Source: Beta vulgaris subsp. vulgaris
Lineage: Eukaryota > Streptophyta > Magnoliopsida > Caryophyllales > Amaranthaceae
DNA: 64,000 bases
Direction of reading: 5' to 3'
Assembly: GCF_026745355.1 (NCBI RefSeq)
Contig: NC_079205.1
Coordinates: 33,487,447 to 33,551,446 of the forward strand
Under the pieces are notes generated by a model, which had not been told where the DNA came from, searched no databases, and saw only the letters and a program-made list of their open reading frames with translations. The position numbers were made by a program, and so were the translations under genes. Shown here piece after piece: positions 12,158-23,700 of this stretch. Position 1 is the stretch's first letter; each line of letters opens with the position of its first letter.

Positions 12158-12491
12158 TGATGTAGGAGCTTAACTCTCTGCCATTTGTTTAACTATATAG
12201 AGATAGAATTCAGAAAGGAAGATAAGAGAAGATAGAATCAGACTAGAAATAAAAGAGAGATAGAAGAATATAGAGAGAGAGAGGGAGATTAGAAGGGGAT
12301 GAGTTGTTTAATTTCTTTCATAACCTGCTTATACAACATTAGCAAGTATATATAGGCATCATTTACAAGGAACTGAATACATATAGCTTCAATTCAGTTA
12401 GTTATAACAACTAACAGAATTTGGCGCCAAACTTAACTAACTTTAGCTTAGTTAGGTAAATTAGTTACTAACAATAGTTTGACCCATATCA
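12158..12491 (-). repeat. 5' LTR (334 bp) of the Reina-like element
   Basis: The LTR reads TGATGTAGGAGC...GACCCATATCA on the plus strand, with TG...CA ends, and abuts the tRNA-Met primer site. Only this LTR is in the window. Confidence 0.75.
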
Positions 12492-13040
12492 GACCCAAAT
12501 CACCGACGAGAGAGCGCTGCGCGCACACCACTGGTGAGGGACGAAAGAGGAGCGATGGGGAGGTTCAAGAAGCAGGGGAACAAAAGAGGAGGGGAAAAGA
12601 AAAGGAGGAGAGAGAAAAAAAGATTTTTGGGGTGAAATCAAAAGAAAACGGCTGATTGTGTAATAGGGTTTTCTATTATTTTTTTTCTCTTTTTTTATTT
12701 ATAGCATGAGAAATCTTGGTTTAATAGGATTTGTTTCCAAATCCAATTTCGATTTATTATTTTATTTATTTGGAAAATAACACAAATCGAATTAAAATAT
12801 AATTAGGTACAAAAAGTAGGTTGTAAAGTTAAATTATAACTGTAGGCTTACCCAAACTATACTTTTATGTAAATAACATTAAAACACTTTCAACTTTATT
12901 CTTTATTTTTTTATTGTTTATAAAACTAACTCCCAAAAATACGGAGTATTACAATACATGACATGATATGCGGCTTTGTTTGAGATTGTTTCGATGCTTG
13001 GTTTATGTAGTGATTATATCTCTCATGTTTCCGATTGAGT
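12492..13040. other. No gene recognised; AT-rich spacer
   Basis: A short purine-rich patch (12520-12640) gives way to AT-rich sequence. No reading frame or repeat terminus could be assigned. It is probably older transposon debris. Confidence 0.4.
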
Positions 13041-14501
13041 GTTTGACCCTATAGTCCTATATTTTCCATTGTCTATGTCTAATTGCTTGAGGACAAGAAA
13101 TGGTTTAGCTTTTGGGAGTTTGATAAGTCCTATTTATATATAGTTTTTAGATGCATTTACGTTGCATTTTACAGCATTTAGATTCATATTTAGGTTCATT
13201 ATTGAATCATATTCTTAAGTTATGTTATTCTACTCATATTCGATATGTTTTATTATTTTTGATGAATTTCAGGTTATGAGAACATATTTAGAGTATGATT
13301 AGCTAAATTTGAGGATTAGGAGCACTTGTAAAGAAGCTAGAATGCATAAGGATCATTTGGATATTTCATAGTACGAGTTTGAGCTAAAACAAAGCGGAAA
13401 ATCATTAGAATAATTGTGGAAAATGAGTCACATCTACTCATCTGGCCATAACTTTTTATGTGTTTATTATACTTGAATAATTACAACCTATTTAGAAAAT
13501 ATACTTGAAGATATTTCCAACGATTGTTGGCACGCCACGAGGAGACTTCTAGTCAAAGAGTTATACCTTTCGGAAGATTGCATTGTTTCAGCTGGAATCT
13601 GCTACCGTACGCACGCGCAAATCACTAATCTGCCCATTGATTGATTTATTCAAGACTTTCCTTATCTTGTAATTACTTTCCTAGTCATATGAGGTTACTT
13701 AATATTATTTAGATTAGGAAAAACTCTCATTTCTCTCTCCCGTTTTCATGTTAGTTTTATTTTTCTTAGTTCTAGTTTTAGTTTTCTCTTCTTTTCCTCT
13801 CTAGTTTTTTAGTTACAAACCCTAGTTCTTCTTTTAGCTCATTAATTCATAAGATTACTATTTTTATCTTTGTTCTTTCATTGATTTCATTAATTATGCT
13901 TTCCTTTGTAGATTTAGATTTTATTCTTTATTTCATGATTGAGTAGTTTTTATTTCTAGGGTTTGGAAATCCATGTTTATCTGCTATGATTCTTGATTGA
14001 TATTTATTGATGGTTTTATTAGTTATTGATATCTCTAATTAATAAGTGTTTTTATTGTCAATCTTGCAATTTGATCAATTGTTTAATTAAATATTGCTAA
14101 TAATTGTTTGTATTGACCAAGATCATACTTTTAGAGGCTTGCCTACAATTAACAAATATAATTATTTTAGCAGTCGTACTGGATATGTTAATTTGAGAGC
14201 GTTAAGACCCAGTCGTAGAATTAACCTATGCTTTAGATATCTGATTAGCTGAACTATTGATGATCTGATAGATTATATTTATGAACATCGTGGACCATGA
14301 CCCTAGATCTTTTTAGTTTGATTTTAGTAGTTTAATTAGTTTATAACTTTAATTATAATATTTCTAATCTTGTTTAGTTTCTCCACACCTTAGAGGCTAG
14401 ATTAAAACAACCTTCTCTCTGCGGATTCGACCCTACTTCCCTACTACATTGTTAAAAGGTTTGCAGGAAGTATTTTTGACATGTGTGTGACGAACTTAAC
14501 A
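13041..14501 (+). repeat. Tat-like Ty3 LTR with preceding polypurine tract
   Basis: At 13080-13120 the plus strand has the tail typical of Tat/Athila elements (TGCTTGAGGACAAG...TTTTGGGAGTT). It is followed by an LTR at 13121-14501 that starts TGATAAGTCC and ends CTTAACA. Immediately after, 14507-14524 reads like a decayed tRNA-Asp primer site (TGGCAATGTTGTCGGGG). Most differences from the standard site are C/G to T/A changes, as expected from methylated cytosine decay. A polypurine tract before and a primer site after the same LTR is unusual (see findings). Confidence 0.7.
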
Positions 14502-14506
14502 AATTT

Positions 14507-14524
14507 TGGCAATGTTGTCGGGGT
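14507..14524 (+). promoter_or_regulatory. Decayed primer-binding site of the Tat-like element
   Basis: TGGCAATGTTGTCGGGG lies six bases after the LTR end and resembles TGGCGCCGTTGCCGGGG with transition-type changes. A second copy, near 30240-30260, belongs to the duplicated target segment. Confidence 0.65.
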
Positions 14525-14680
14525 GGTGGTCTAGTTTTATTTAGTTTTTATTGTTAGTGAGGCTAAACTATTTTTTTCCCTTTTCTGAATATTCTTTATT
14601 TTAATTTTTTTATAATTTTTTTTTGTATCATGGTGTCATGCTATTTTGATGATAGGGATAATTATTTTGCTAGGCAACAT

Positions 14681-16030
14681 TGTTATTTCCCTAGGAACAC
14701 TACAAGAGGGGGGGTGAATTGTAGGTGTAGAAATAAACGTAACTTTTTGCGGAAATTAAAACTTAAACGAATAAACAAGCTAGAGGAACACAAGGGATTT
14801 TTACGAGGAAAAACTTCTTGGGCCCAACAAGAAGAAACAACCTCGACCACTAGGGATTTTAAACTCAACTCTTTCACTAATTAGGCCAAACAACTTTGTT
14901 ACAACCTAATTCTAACTCGAGCCACACCTTGAGTTCCTAAACTCAAGTTCCTGAGCCACTGTTCCCTTAACAGTAGTTCCTCTCAACTTCACTCGAAGTT
15001 TTCTCACTCATACAAGCTTCACTCAAAGCCTTCTCTTACAGAACTTCACTCAAAGTTCCCTTACCCCAAAAACCAAAATACAATTGATCGAAATAAGCTT
15101 AGTGGAATTAGAGTAAGAAAGCAAAGAACAAATGGCTATTATGAGAGAATGAAGGCACTGACACTTAATTAGTTAAACTCACTTAATTACTTAGTCAGAC
15201 ACATTTGGAACTCATTTAGACTTCAATATTTATAGTGATAATCACAAAGAACGTGGGAGTAAAACTCATTCATGTTAAGTCCATTAACCCATGATGTTCC
15301 TTCCCCTAAGGAACACGTTTCTATCATGTCCCATGATCCCATGATCTCAATATGAACGTGGATATATTTTAGCCACAACTCCTAAGTAATAGGAGTTCCT
15401 TGAGCTTTATCCGAAAATCAGTTTTAAAAAACAGATTTATCATTAAAACTGGATTTTTAATCTTTAAGAAAATAATATCTTTTAAACAAACTCTTTATAA
15501 AACCGGATAATTATTTTCTTATATTTTCCGAAAAACAAAATCTTTTCTCTGAACATATTTTCTATTAAAACTGATTTTCAATTAGATAAAACTAATTTCC
15601 TATAATTTAGGCATGACTTACTCAATTGCTTAATTGTACCGTTATATTTTTGCACGCCTAAGTCTAGTTCCTTTTATAAGTTAAGTTCCTTTAACAGATT
15701 CGTTAAGTGCCACTTAGTTTGTTCCTTAGAAAGGAACAAACTCTCATTCTCAAAATAAACTGCCATCTTCCTTACCATCCTTACTTTGTTCCTTTACATG
15801 GAACTAGAAAATAAAACGCCTAGCTTTTATTCTTCTTGATCCAATGCTTGCTCCAGTATCAACTTATAGAAACTTCTTTACTTAGCCTTTGAAATCCTCT
15901 CTTGACTTCTTCTGTTATTCTCCTAGTTCCTTTCATTGATACCTTAAAATCATACACTTAAATAACTCATTAGTTCACTACTTAGTTTGCATCTTTGTTT
16001 CTTTGTCATCATCAAAACTAGGGTTCAACA
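14681..16030 (-). repeat. 3' LTR of the SIRE-like element
   Basis: The 1350-bp LTR runs TGTTATTTCCCTAGG...GGTTCAACA on the plus strand. The minus strand outside it is AAAAAGGGGGAAAT, a clear polypurine tract. A nearly identical full copy is at 30416-31777. Confidence 0.9.
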
Positions 16031-16599
16031 ATTTCCCCCTTTTTGATGATGACAACAAAGGTACAAACTAAGGCAATAACAAATAATATAAGTGAATGAA
16101 AATGAGAAAATAATAAAGAAGAAAATGAAAAATAAAACACAATTAAGTAAGTAATGAATTTTGATTTTTCATTTACCTTAACCTATTTTTGATTTTTCAT
16201 TTACCTTATCCTAATTTTAATTTTTTAATTTTATTTTTCAATTTTTATTTAGTTATTATGTACAGTTTGTTCCTTAAATCTTTCCCCCTTTGTCATCCTC
16301 AAAAAGAATAGACTCTGCATGTATTGAGAATTGATTTAACACCTTAAGACCATATACAAGCACCATTGTGGTTAAGTTAGATTTCAAAGAGTAAACTTGC
16401 TCAAACATCAATCACATAATACTAGCCATTCCAAGGAAGAAATTATGCAAAAACATTCATAAACACAGACATAATAGCAAAAGTCATTGATTATATATAG
16501 CACTTGTTCCATAACAAAAACAAAGAAAGAAAAGAAAAAGGATTAAACAAAAGTCGTGTTCCTTGAAAAGGAAACAGGAACAACAACAACAAAAAAAAC

Positions 16600-18457
16600 T
16601 AAGAAAGGGAAGGGGAATGGTGTTCCTCTACAACTCTTCTTCTTCAACCACATCCTCTAGCTTCTTCATCATCACCCCATGATTATGTCCAACTTGTTCC
16701 TTCAACTCCTCCAAAGCTAGGGCCATAGAGTCCATCTTCTTTTGTTGCGCAATCACCGTATCACTTAGATCTTCATAAGACTCATCATTTTGTCAGTTTT
16801 AGCATCCAAAGTCCAGTGAAGGTGATTATAAAATTTATCATGTGTTGAGCAGGAAGACAAACATCATTAACCCAGCTACAGTCATCCGGAGATTCTTTTC
16901 CTTACCCTTGGAACCTGAGGCAGAAGGTTATTTGTGAAGGAACTGGAGGGGTTGAATGGAAGGCTCATCTGTTCCGGAATGGAAACAGAAGGAGAAGGGT
17001 TGTAAATGGAGGAAGAAATGGTGGTGTTGGTGGAAGAGTTGTGGAGGTGGAAGCAAAAGGGTTAGGTCCTTTTATTTCATCCTTCATCTGCTCAAAGCTG
17101 GAAGGAACAGAGAAGGATGAGGAGAAATGGAGGTCAGTTTTGTGAAAGGAACAGAGAGTTTAGGGGATGATGGTGGAGTGGGTTCCTTGAGAGTGGAGGG
17201 TTCCTGTTCCTCAGCATCCGAAAGGACTAAAGTGGAGTCCTTGTTGGAAGGAACAGAAACAGTAGGAGCAATCTTTCAAACGATTGCTCTTCCTCACTCT
17301 CTGAGGAACAGGAATTAGGCTTGGTGGCAATGTGTTTGCGCCTCTTTGGTTTCGGTTCCTCCGGCTTAGGAACAGGTTCCTCCAAGATAACATCATTATC
17401 TTGTTCCTCTAAGTCAACCTTAGGCAATTTCCTTTTGCTTGAGGAACTTGAGCTATTCTCCCTTGAATGAGTACTCCTTCTTGGACAGAAAGACCAAGTC
17501 CATTAAGAGTCTTCTCATTCAAGATGTTCCCTTGTTTGACTCCTAATGTAGGCCAACCAGTGAGTCTACTTCAAAGTGATGAAGAGAGAAGTTATCAAGC
17601 ACCATACCCAATAACACAATTATTTTCAATACAGTGGGTAAGATGTTGGATAAAGGAGAAGGGAAGTTGATTTGAATGTGGTGGTCTAAACAAAACATAT
17701 AACACATATCTAAGAGACCCACTTCATTCCTCTTTTCAGTGCGAGGAATGAGTGCTCTCCATACCAAGTTGAATAAGACTTTGTGAAGGGGAGAAGTAGG
17801 TTATGGTTTAGTTTTTTTGACCAGCAGTTCCTCCAAAATATTTCAACAATTTTGTCCTGAGGAAAATTCGGAAAAGAAACAGTTCCTTTCCGTTTAAAGT
17901 ACAAATCGTTCCTTTGCAAGGAACTTCCCAAACTTTCCCAATGTGGCTTGATTAAACTTAATTTTCTTTCCTAACCTCAGTTGTGCATAATCCATCAACA
18001 TTTGAAAAATTCGCACAAAATTCGTCCATAGCTAAAGGAACAAGTGCGTTGTTAAAGGCGAATTCAAACAAGAATTCCATGCCCTGTTCCTTTAGAATGG
18101 TAGTTAATTCATGAAATTCACCTTATTGCCCATTCTAAATCTACACAAAACCCTGTACATACCTAGATTCGCTTCTTTCAACCCGTTTCTTGGAAGATGA
18201 AGAAACAGTTCCTTTGGAAGGAACAGGCGTAACTTCTTCTTCTTCCCCCTGATTTGTTCCGGGGTTTCTTCTTCATCATCTTCCCCAATTAATTTTCTTC
18301 TACGCATGCTCCTTCTTGGAGATTCTAATTGTTGTTCTTTTATGGGGGTTTCTTGAATTTGGTCGATTTCAAGGGTTTTGGTTGAAGGAGAATTTTCCAT
18401 TTTTGAGGTGTTGGATTTTTGATGTTGGAAAAGGAGAGTTGCGTGAGGTTTTGCCAT
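16600..18457 (-). pseudogene. Env-like / plant transposon-protein ORF of the SIRE element
   Basis: This lies downstream of pol, where SIRE/Maximus elements carry an extra ORF. From an ATG at 18457 there is a lysine/arginine- and glutamate-rich N-terminus (ESPRRSMRRRKLIGEDDEEE), then KVNFMN and, after several stops and frame changes, segments such as VWRALIPRTEKRNEVGLLDM (17767 downward) and HHIQINFPS. This arrangement resembles the putative plant transposon protein domain found in such ORFs. An acidic segment (EEPVPKPEEPKPKRRK, 17427-17300) follows. The function of this ORF in the family is uncertain. Here it is clearly broken by multiple stops. Confidence 0.55.
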
Positions 18458-18989
18458 GATTTGAGAAGAGTTGAGGTTTTTATGGAGTTGAAGAGGTGTG
18501 AAGAATTTTCGACTATGGTGAAGATGAAAGATTTGAGGAACACGGTTTTTATGGAGTTTGCATGTAATAGTGTCTTTGACACGCGGGAAAAAGCAAATAA
18601 AAATAAAAAGAAAACGAAAAGATGATAAATAAGAATCAAGATTTAATTAAATCTGATTCCTTTTATTTTGGGATTTTTCGGATTTTTTGGATTTTTATGA
18701 GTTTTAATTTTTGAAAGAAAATAAATGCTAAGGAACTTGTGCTATAGGAACAACTAATGCTACATATCAATGTCCTTCATATCATGCATGTTTCTTAATT
18801 CCTTTGAATTCATGTTTATGTTTTGTAACATTCCAATTTGCAATGGTCTTAGGCAATTAAACACAATTATTCTTAGCACACAAAGTCACTCAAATTGATT
18901 CAAGCATGAGGGAATGACATAGGAACAATCACTTAATTTTTATTAACCCTAACTCAAGCCTTAATTTTTCATATCTATCCCTTTGCAAA

Positions 18990-20139
18990 GGCTTAGTTAG
19001 AATATCAGCAATCTGATTCTCAGTTTGACAAAACTCAAGTTTAATCAAACCTTTTTAAACATTTTCTCTTAAAAAGTGATGTCTGATATGTATATGTTAG
19101 CTCTAGAATGATGCACTGGATCTTTAGAAATACTGATAGCACTTGTATTATCACAATAAATAGGAACACAATCAAAGTTTATTCCGTAGTCACTAAGTTG
19201 TTGTTTTATCCAAAGCATTTGAGAGCAACATGCAGCAACTGCTACATATTCTGCTTCAGCAGTGGATAAAGAAACTGTGTACTCCAAGAAACTAAACTAT
19301 GACTAAGGAATTGTGCCATACCTGAGCTGCTTTTCCTATTTACAAGATCTCCAGCATAATCTGCATCTGCATATCCTTTTAGCTCGAATGTATCACTTCT
19401 TGGATAGTAGAGTCCAAGATCATCTGTTCCTTTAAGATATCTAACAATTCTCTTCACAGCAGTAAGGTGAGACTCCTTTGGATTTGCTTGAAATCTAGCA
19501 CACAAACCAACACTGAAAGCTATGTTTGGACGACTAGCAGTTAGATACAAAAGTGAACCAATCATTCCTCTATATTTTGTTTGATCAACACTTGTTCCTA
19601 TGGAGTCTTCATCTAATCTAGTTGAAGTTCCCATAGGAGTGTGATTTATCTTTGAGTTTTCGAGGCCATATTTCTTTAATAGTTCCTTTATGCATTTTTG
19701 TTGGTGTACAATTATTCCCTTTTCAGTTTGTTTGATTTGTAGTCCAAGAAAGAAATTTAACTCACCCATCATACTCATTTCAAATTCATTACTCATGAGG
19801 CTTGAGAATTCTTTGCACAATGTTTCATTAGTAGCTCCGAATATGATGTCATCAACATATATTTGAACAAGCAAAATGTCAGTTCCTTTAGATTTTAGGA
19901 ACAAGCTTTTAACAACCTTTCCTCTTTTAAAATTGTTTTCTAAAAGGAACTTTGATAATCTCTCATACCATGATCTAGGTGCTTGTTTTAACCCATAAAG
20001 AGCTTTATCAAGCTTGTAGACAGGATTTGGGAGATTATTATTTTCAAAGCCTGGGGGTTGTTCAACATATACATCTTCGTTTAGATAGCCATTTAGAAAT
20101 GCACACTTAACATCCATTTGATATAGTTTAAATCCCATG
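18990..20139 (-). pseudogene. Copia reverse transcriptase C-terminal part and RNase H
   Basis: The frame 20138-19242 holds LYQMDVKCAFLNGYLNEDVY, LYGLKQAPRSWYERL and the catalytic YVDDIIFG box, followed by the copia RT thumb. RNase H continues at 19287-19069 with STAEAEYVAVAACCSQMLW and IYCDNTSAISISKDPVHHSR, the conserved E and D positions. A frame change separates the two near 19250-19290. The N-terminal RT half is on the far side of the nested element (25935-26353), and the codons join exactly at the insertion point when one CCATG is removed. The domain makes cDNA from element RNA. Confidence 0.9.
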
Positions 20140-20716
20140 TGATGTGATTCTTTATGGAAGAATTCACTAGGTTAGGGCTCTTGATGTAGTTTAGTGGCTT
20201 TATTTATGAAAGTTTGGATTTTTATGTTTTTATTTAATGTAACCTTGAGTATACTGGCGTATTTCGTCGCAATAACTCAATTAGTAACCGGATATGAAGA
20301 ACTTAGGCGTATTTCGACTCAAAGTTCAACTAGGGTTTTTGTGGATTCACTCCTGAAACTTTGTGGATTCTCTCCTGAAACAAGAATTAACTCAAGAATA
20401 CTCTTTCTATTATTAATGGCCGAAAAACTCATTATATAGTACAAGTTTTCCTAAACCTACTAGAACTAGTAAAGCTTTAAAAGATAAACCTAATCTTATC
20501 TATCTTTATCTTAAGGATCAAGATAAATAATCACCTATATATCACACGCCTATTAAGACTCCTAATTAGACTTTGATAAGGAACTAGACTCCTAAGTATA
20601 ATAGGATTCCTTTATCACTTAAACACTTAATTAAAATAATGCTGAAATTAAAACCCTAATTTACATAGAATCCTAACAGAACTAGAATTCTATATAACGA
20701 CTACCACTTCATATCA
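20140..20716 (-). repeat. 3' LTR of the small gag-only element
   Basis: This 577-bp LTR is nearly identical to 25350-25929. Both contain a short internal duplication, GTGGATTCACTCCTGAAAC and GTGGATTCTCTCCTGAAAC. Confidence 0.9.
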
Positions 20717-23700
20717 AACTCCCCCTCTAGAAAAAAACTTGTCCACAAGTTTTGTTGTAGCCAAGCAATCATCCATGCGCGAAAACCATGATCCATTAAA
20801 ATTAGAGCACGACTGGCACACAACAGTAGAAGACACGATACTGTTTGATATGTGTGACCAAGACTAACCGAAGGATAACCAAAATCAGTACGAGTAGCGC
20901 CATATGGTGGTACCCAACAAGTCTTTGGAGTCTTGGGCGTACATGGGGCAGCAATAGGCGGATATGGGGCAGCAAAGATCAGACCTTTGGGCGTGGGACA
21001 AACCAAAGAAGCCATCGGTAAGTCACTTTGAACGTCCAAGGATGGAGCTTGCACTACTACATTTTGAAGCAATTGCAACGGTCAAATGCAATGCTTAATC
21101 ATAATGCAACGGTCTATTGCAACGATGTATGCTAATGTAACGGTCTTTAAATCTATTGCAACGGTTTCTTAATAACTGTTGCAATAGGGTATATATCGCG
21201 TTGCATAAGAGTATGAAATGAAACCCCTATTTATTTATTTTTTCCTCGTGAGATTAAATACTCAAGAAACCAAACCCTTGTTTCATCCCTTTTATCTCTC
21301 CTGGTGGCTCTCACCCCCTCCTCGTGTGATTATCTCTCTCACCTGCGTTGCCACTTCGCCGGATCCATCTCGGAGCCACTTCGCCTGCCTTACTCGTGTT
21401 CTGCTTATCGGTCGCCACTGCTCTACTGTAAGTTTTGAATTTCTCAGTTTTTAGCTTTAATTTTCTTATTTTGTTAGTTTCATTTGGTTTACTTCGATTT
21501 AAAATCTTAGAAATTTTGCATATCTTGTCACTTAATCACATAATTATCGTAATTTTGGTAATTGATTGTGTCAAAATTGCTGCACTTTTCTTAAAATACT
21601 TGAATTACATCGTACATTTTGATGTTAGTAATGATTTGAATGGTTAATTGAGATCTAACAAGATAATCTAATGTTTTGAGTTCATTTTTTTACAAGTTAA
21701 AACAATGGCAGGCAAATCTGTGTTTTGGATAATTTGGATCTTTGTTGTCATTTTCTGATGTACTGGACTAATGAGTTTTTCATATCCCCTCTTTATGGTT
21801 ATATAAGTATTCTATTGAATGTTCAAAAAAAAAAGCAATAGCAGGCAAGAAGCTTTCCATTGTTTATTTTTTCCTAATTTTAGTGAGATCTTATTTTTTA
21901 TGAGTTGGTTTTCAGGCTAGATTACTCTCTAATTTGGTTTTGACAAATTATCAAATTGCTTCATTTAGTGTTTCTATCGCCGAGATGCATGCTCCTAGAT
22001 TGAATGTTATCTTGGACATTGTTTGTTAACTACTGGTAATCTGCTAGCCCTTTTGCATCCAGTGTGCTGTAATTTTGCTGCAAGATTTCAGGGGAAATGT
22101 TGAAAAGTAGTTTTGTTGCACTCGTGCTTTTGAAATTTTATTATGTTGCCACATCATACTCATATGGGGTTCCGGAACGGATTCCTTGAAGGCTTCATAA
22201 TAGTATATTAGATATTAATATATAAATGTCGTTGTTGTGTATTGCTATTTGTTGGTTAATAATGAGTTCATTTTCCCGAAGGTGTTTTTAGCAAACTTGA
22301 GCTGCTAAAGAATCTTAGTTATATAGATAAAGTATGTAGCTAAAGATTCTCTTCCTATTCTACACATTTACTTATCCAAATATACATATATCTTAATAAG
22401 TATTAAAATGATGGCAAAGCAAGATGATGCACACTCCTTTACCCCACCTCACAAACAGTTGAAAATAAAATGATCAAAAACAGGAAAGAATTAGAAAGTA
22501 ACAGATACTATCATTATCATGATATTACCACTAAGCAGTACCTGTGTCACCAGGTCGAAAATCAGCAGGGGCTTGCGACTGCTTGGTCTCTTGAGAAGCT
22601 ATATCTTTCTGATAGCTGTGTATAGCTTTCTGCCCTAGACATCCAAAGGGCACTATATTTAATCAGAAAGAGACTATAATAGTAAACTGCAGTAGTGGTA
22701 AGGTGAGATTTTTTACAGCTTCAATTTGCTGCAAGGTACGCGCAGCTTCTTTTTCTTGCTACTCCTTTGCAGCCTTTTCTGTGCGCATATCAGCAAGACG
22801 GTTGGTTACATTTTCCTTGTGACGCGTCCCTATTTCATGATTCCTTAACACTTAGCAATGAAGAGAAGGAAGGTCCACTTTCAGTAAAAAGGCTAGTGGA
22901 ATCAAACCTTTACAAAAGAAAGAGGGGGTGGGGGTACGGAAATTGTTTAATATAAGTAATCTGCTCGAGAATTGAAAAATTAATTCCGCTTTCTGTCTCT
23001 CTTCCTGTCAGTTATGAACCAACTAGCTACACAATTCTCCAAAATGCAACCACCTATGAGCTTCAACTCGATTTGACAAATCCGTAAGCAAATTAAGCAT
23101 AAAAATGAAATTGTATCACTCCCATGAACAAAAACCCTCTGTTACTAGGATCAATAGATGTCTAGCATAGGCTTAACTGGAGATCTATAATTTTCAATCT
23201 ATACCCAAGATTTGAAATTATTTCGATTAATCTAAGTTGTGATTTCAGGCTTTGATGATTTCTTCTTTGTGTTTCATCCTCTGGCTCGATTGGATCGCTT
23301 CTATTCAATGAGCTGGAACAAACAACATGATGTTTTCCATCTTTATTGATGTAGATAAGGTCACGGCTTGGAGAAAAGTTTGATTTATAAGGATTTGATG
23401 ATCCCGTATATCCCTGTCTTCTTTCATATATTTTGCATCTGTTAGTGAATTATATGCTTTAGTTTTAATTGCATGATTAAAATAACAAATAAACCATTAG
23501 ATAGAAATTCTTGTTATACTTAAATTTTGGCACCTTTATTCTTAAAGAGCGCTCTAAGTGAGACAATCTCCATCTGATTTGGCACCTTTATATTGCTTGA
23601 AGATTTGATTTTGGTTCTATAATAGGACAACTATGTTTAAAGAAACTTAATCACAAGCGTTTGGTTTTACTAATTTGATTAAATTTAAATTTGCAGGTCG

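Noticed and set aside
20194..20439. 81-residue frame repeated at 25404-25649 as a possible gene family
   Set aside because: Both copies are inside the LTRs of one element; the repetition comes from the LTR pair.
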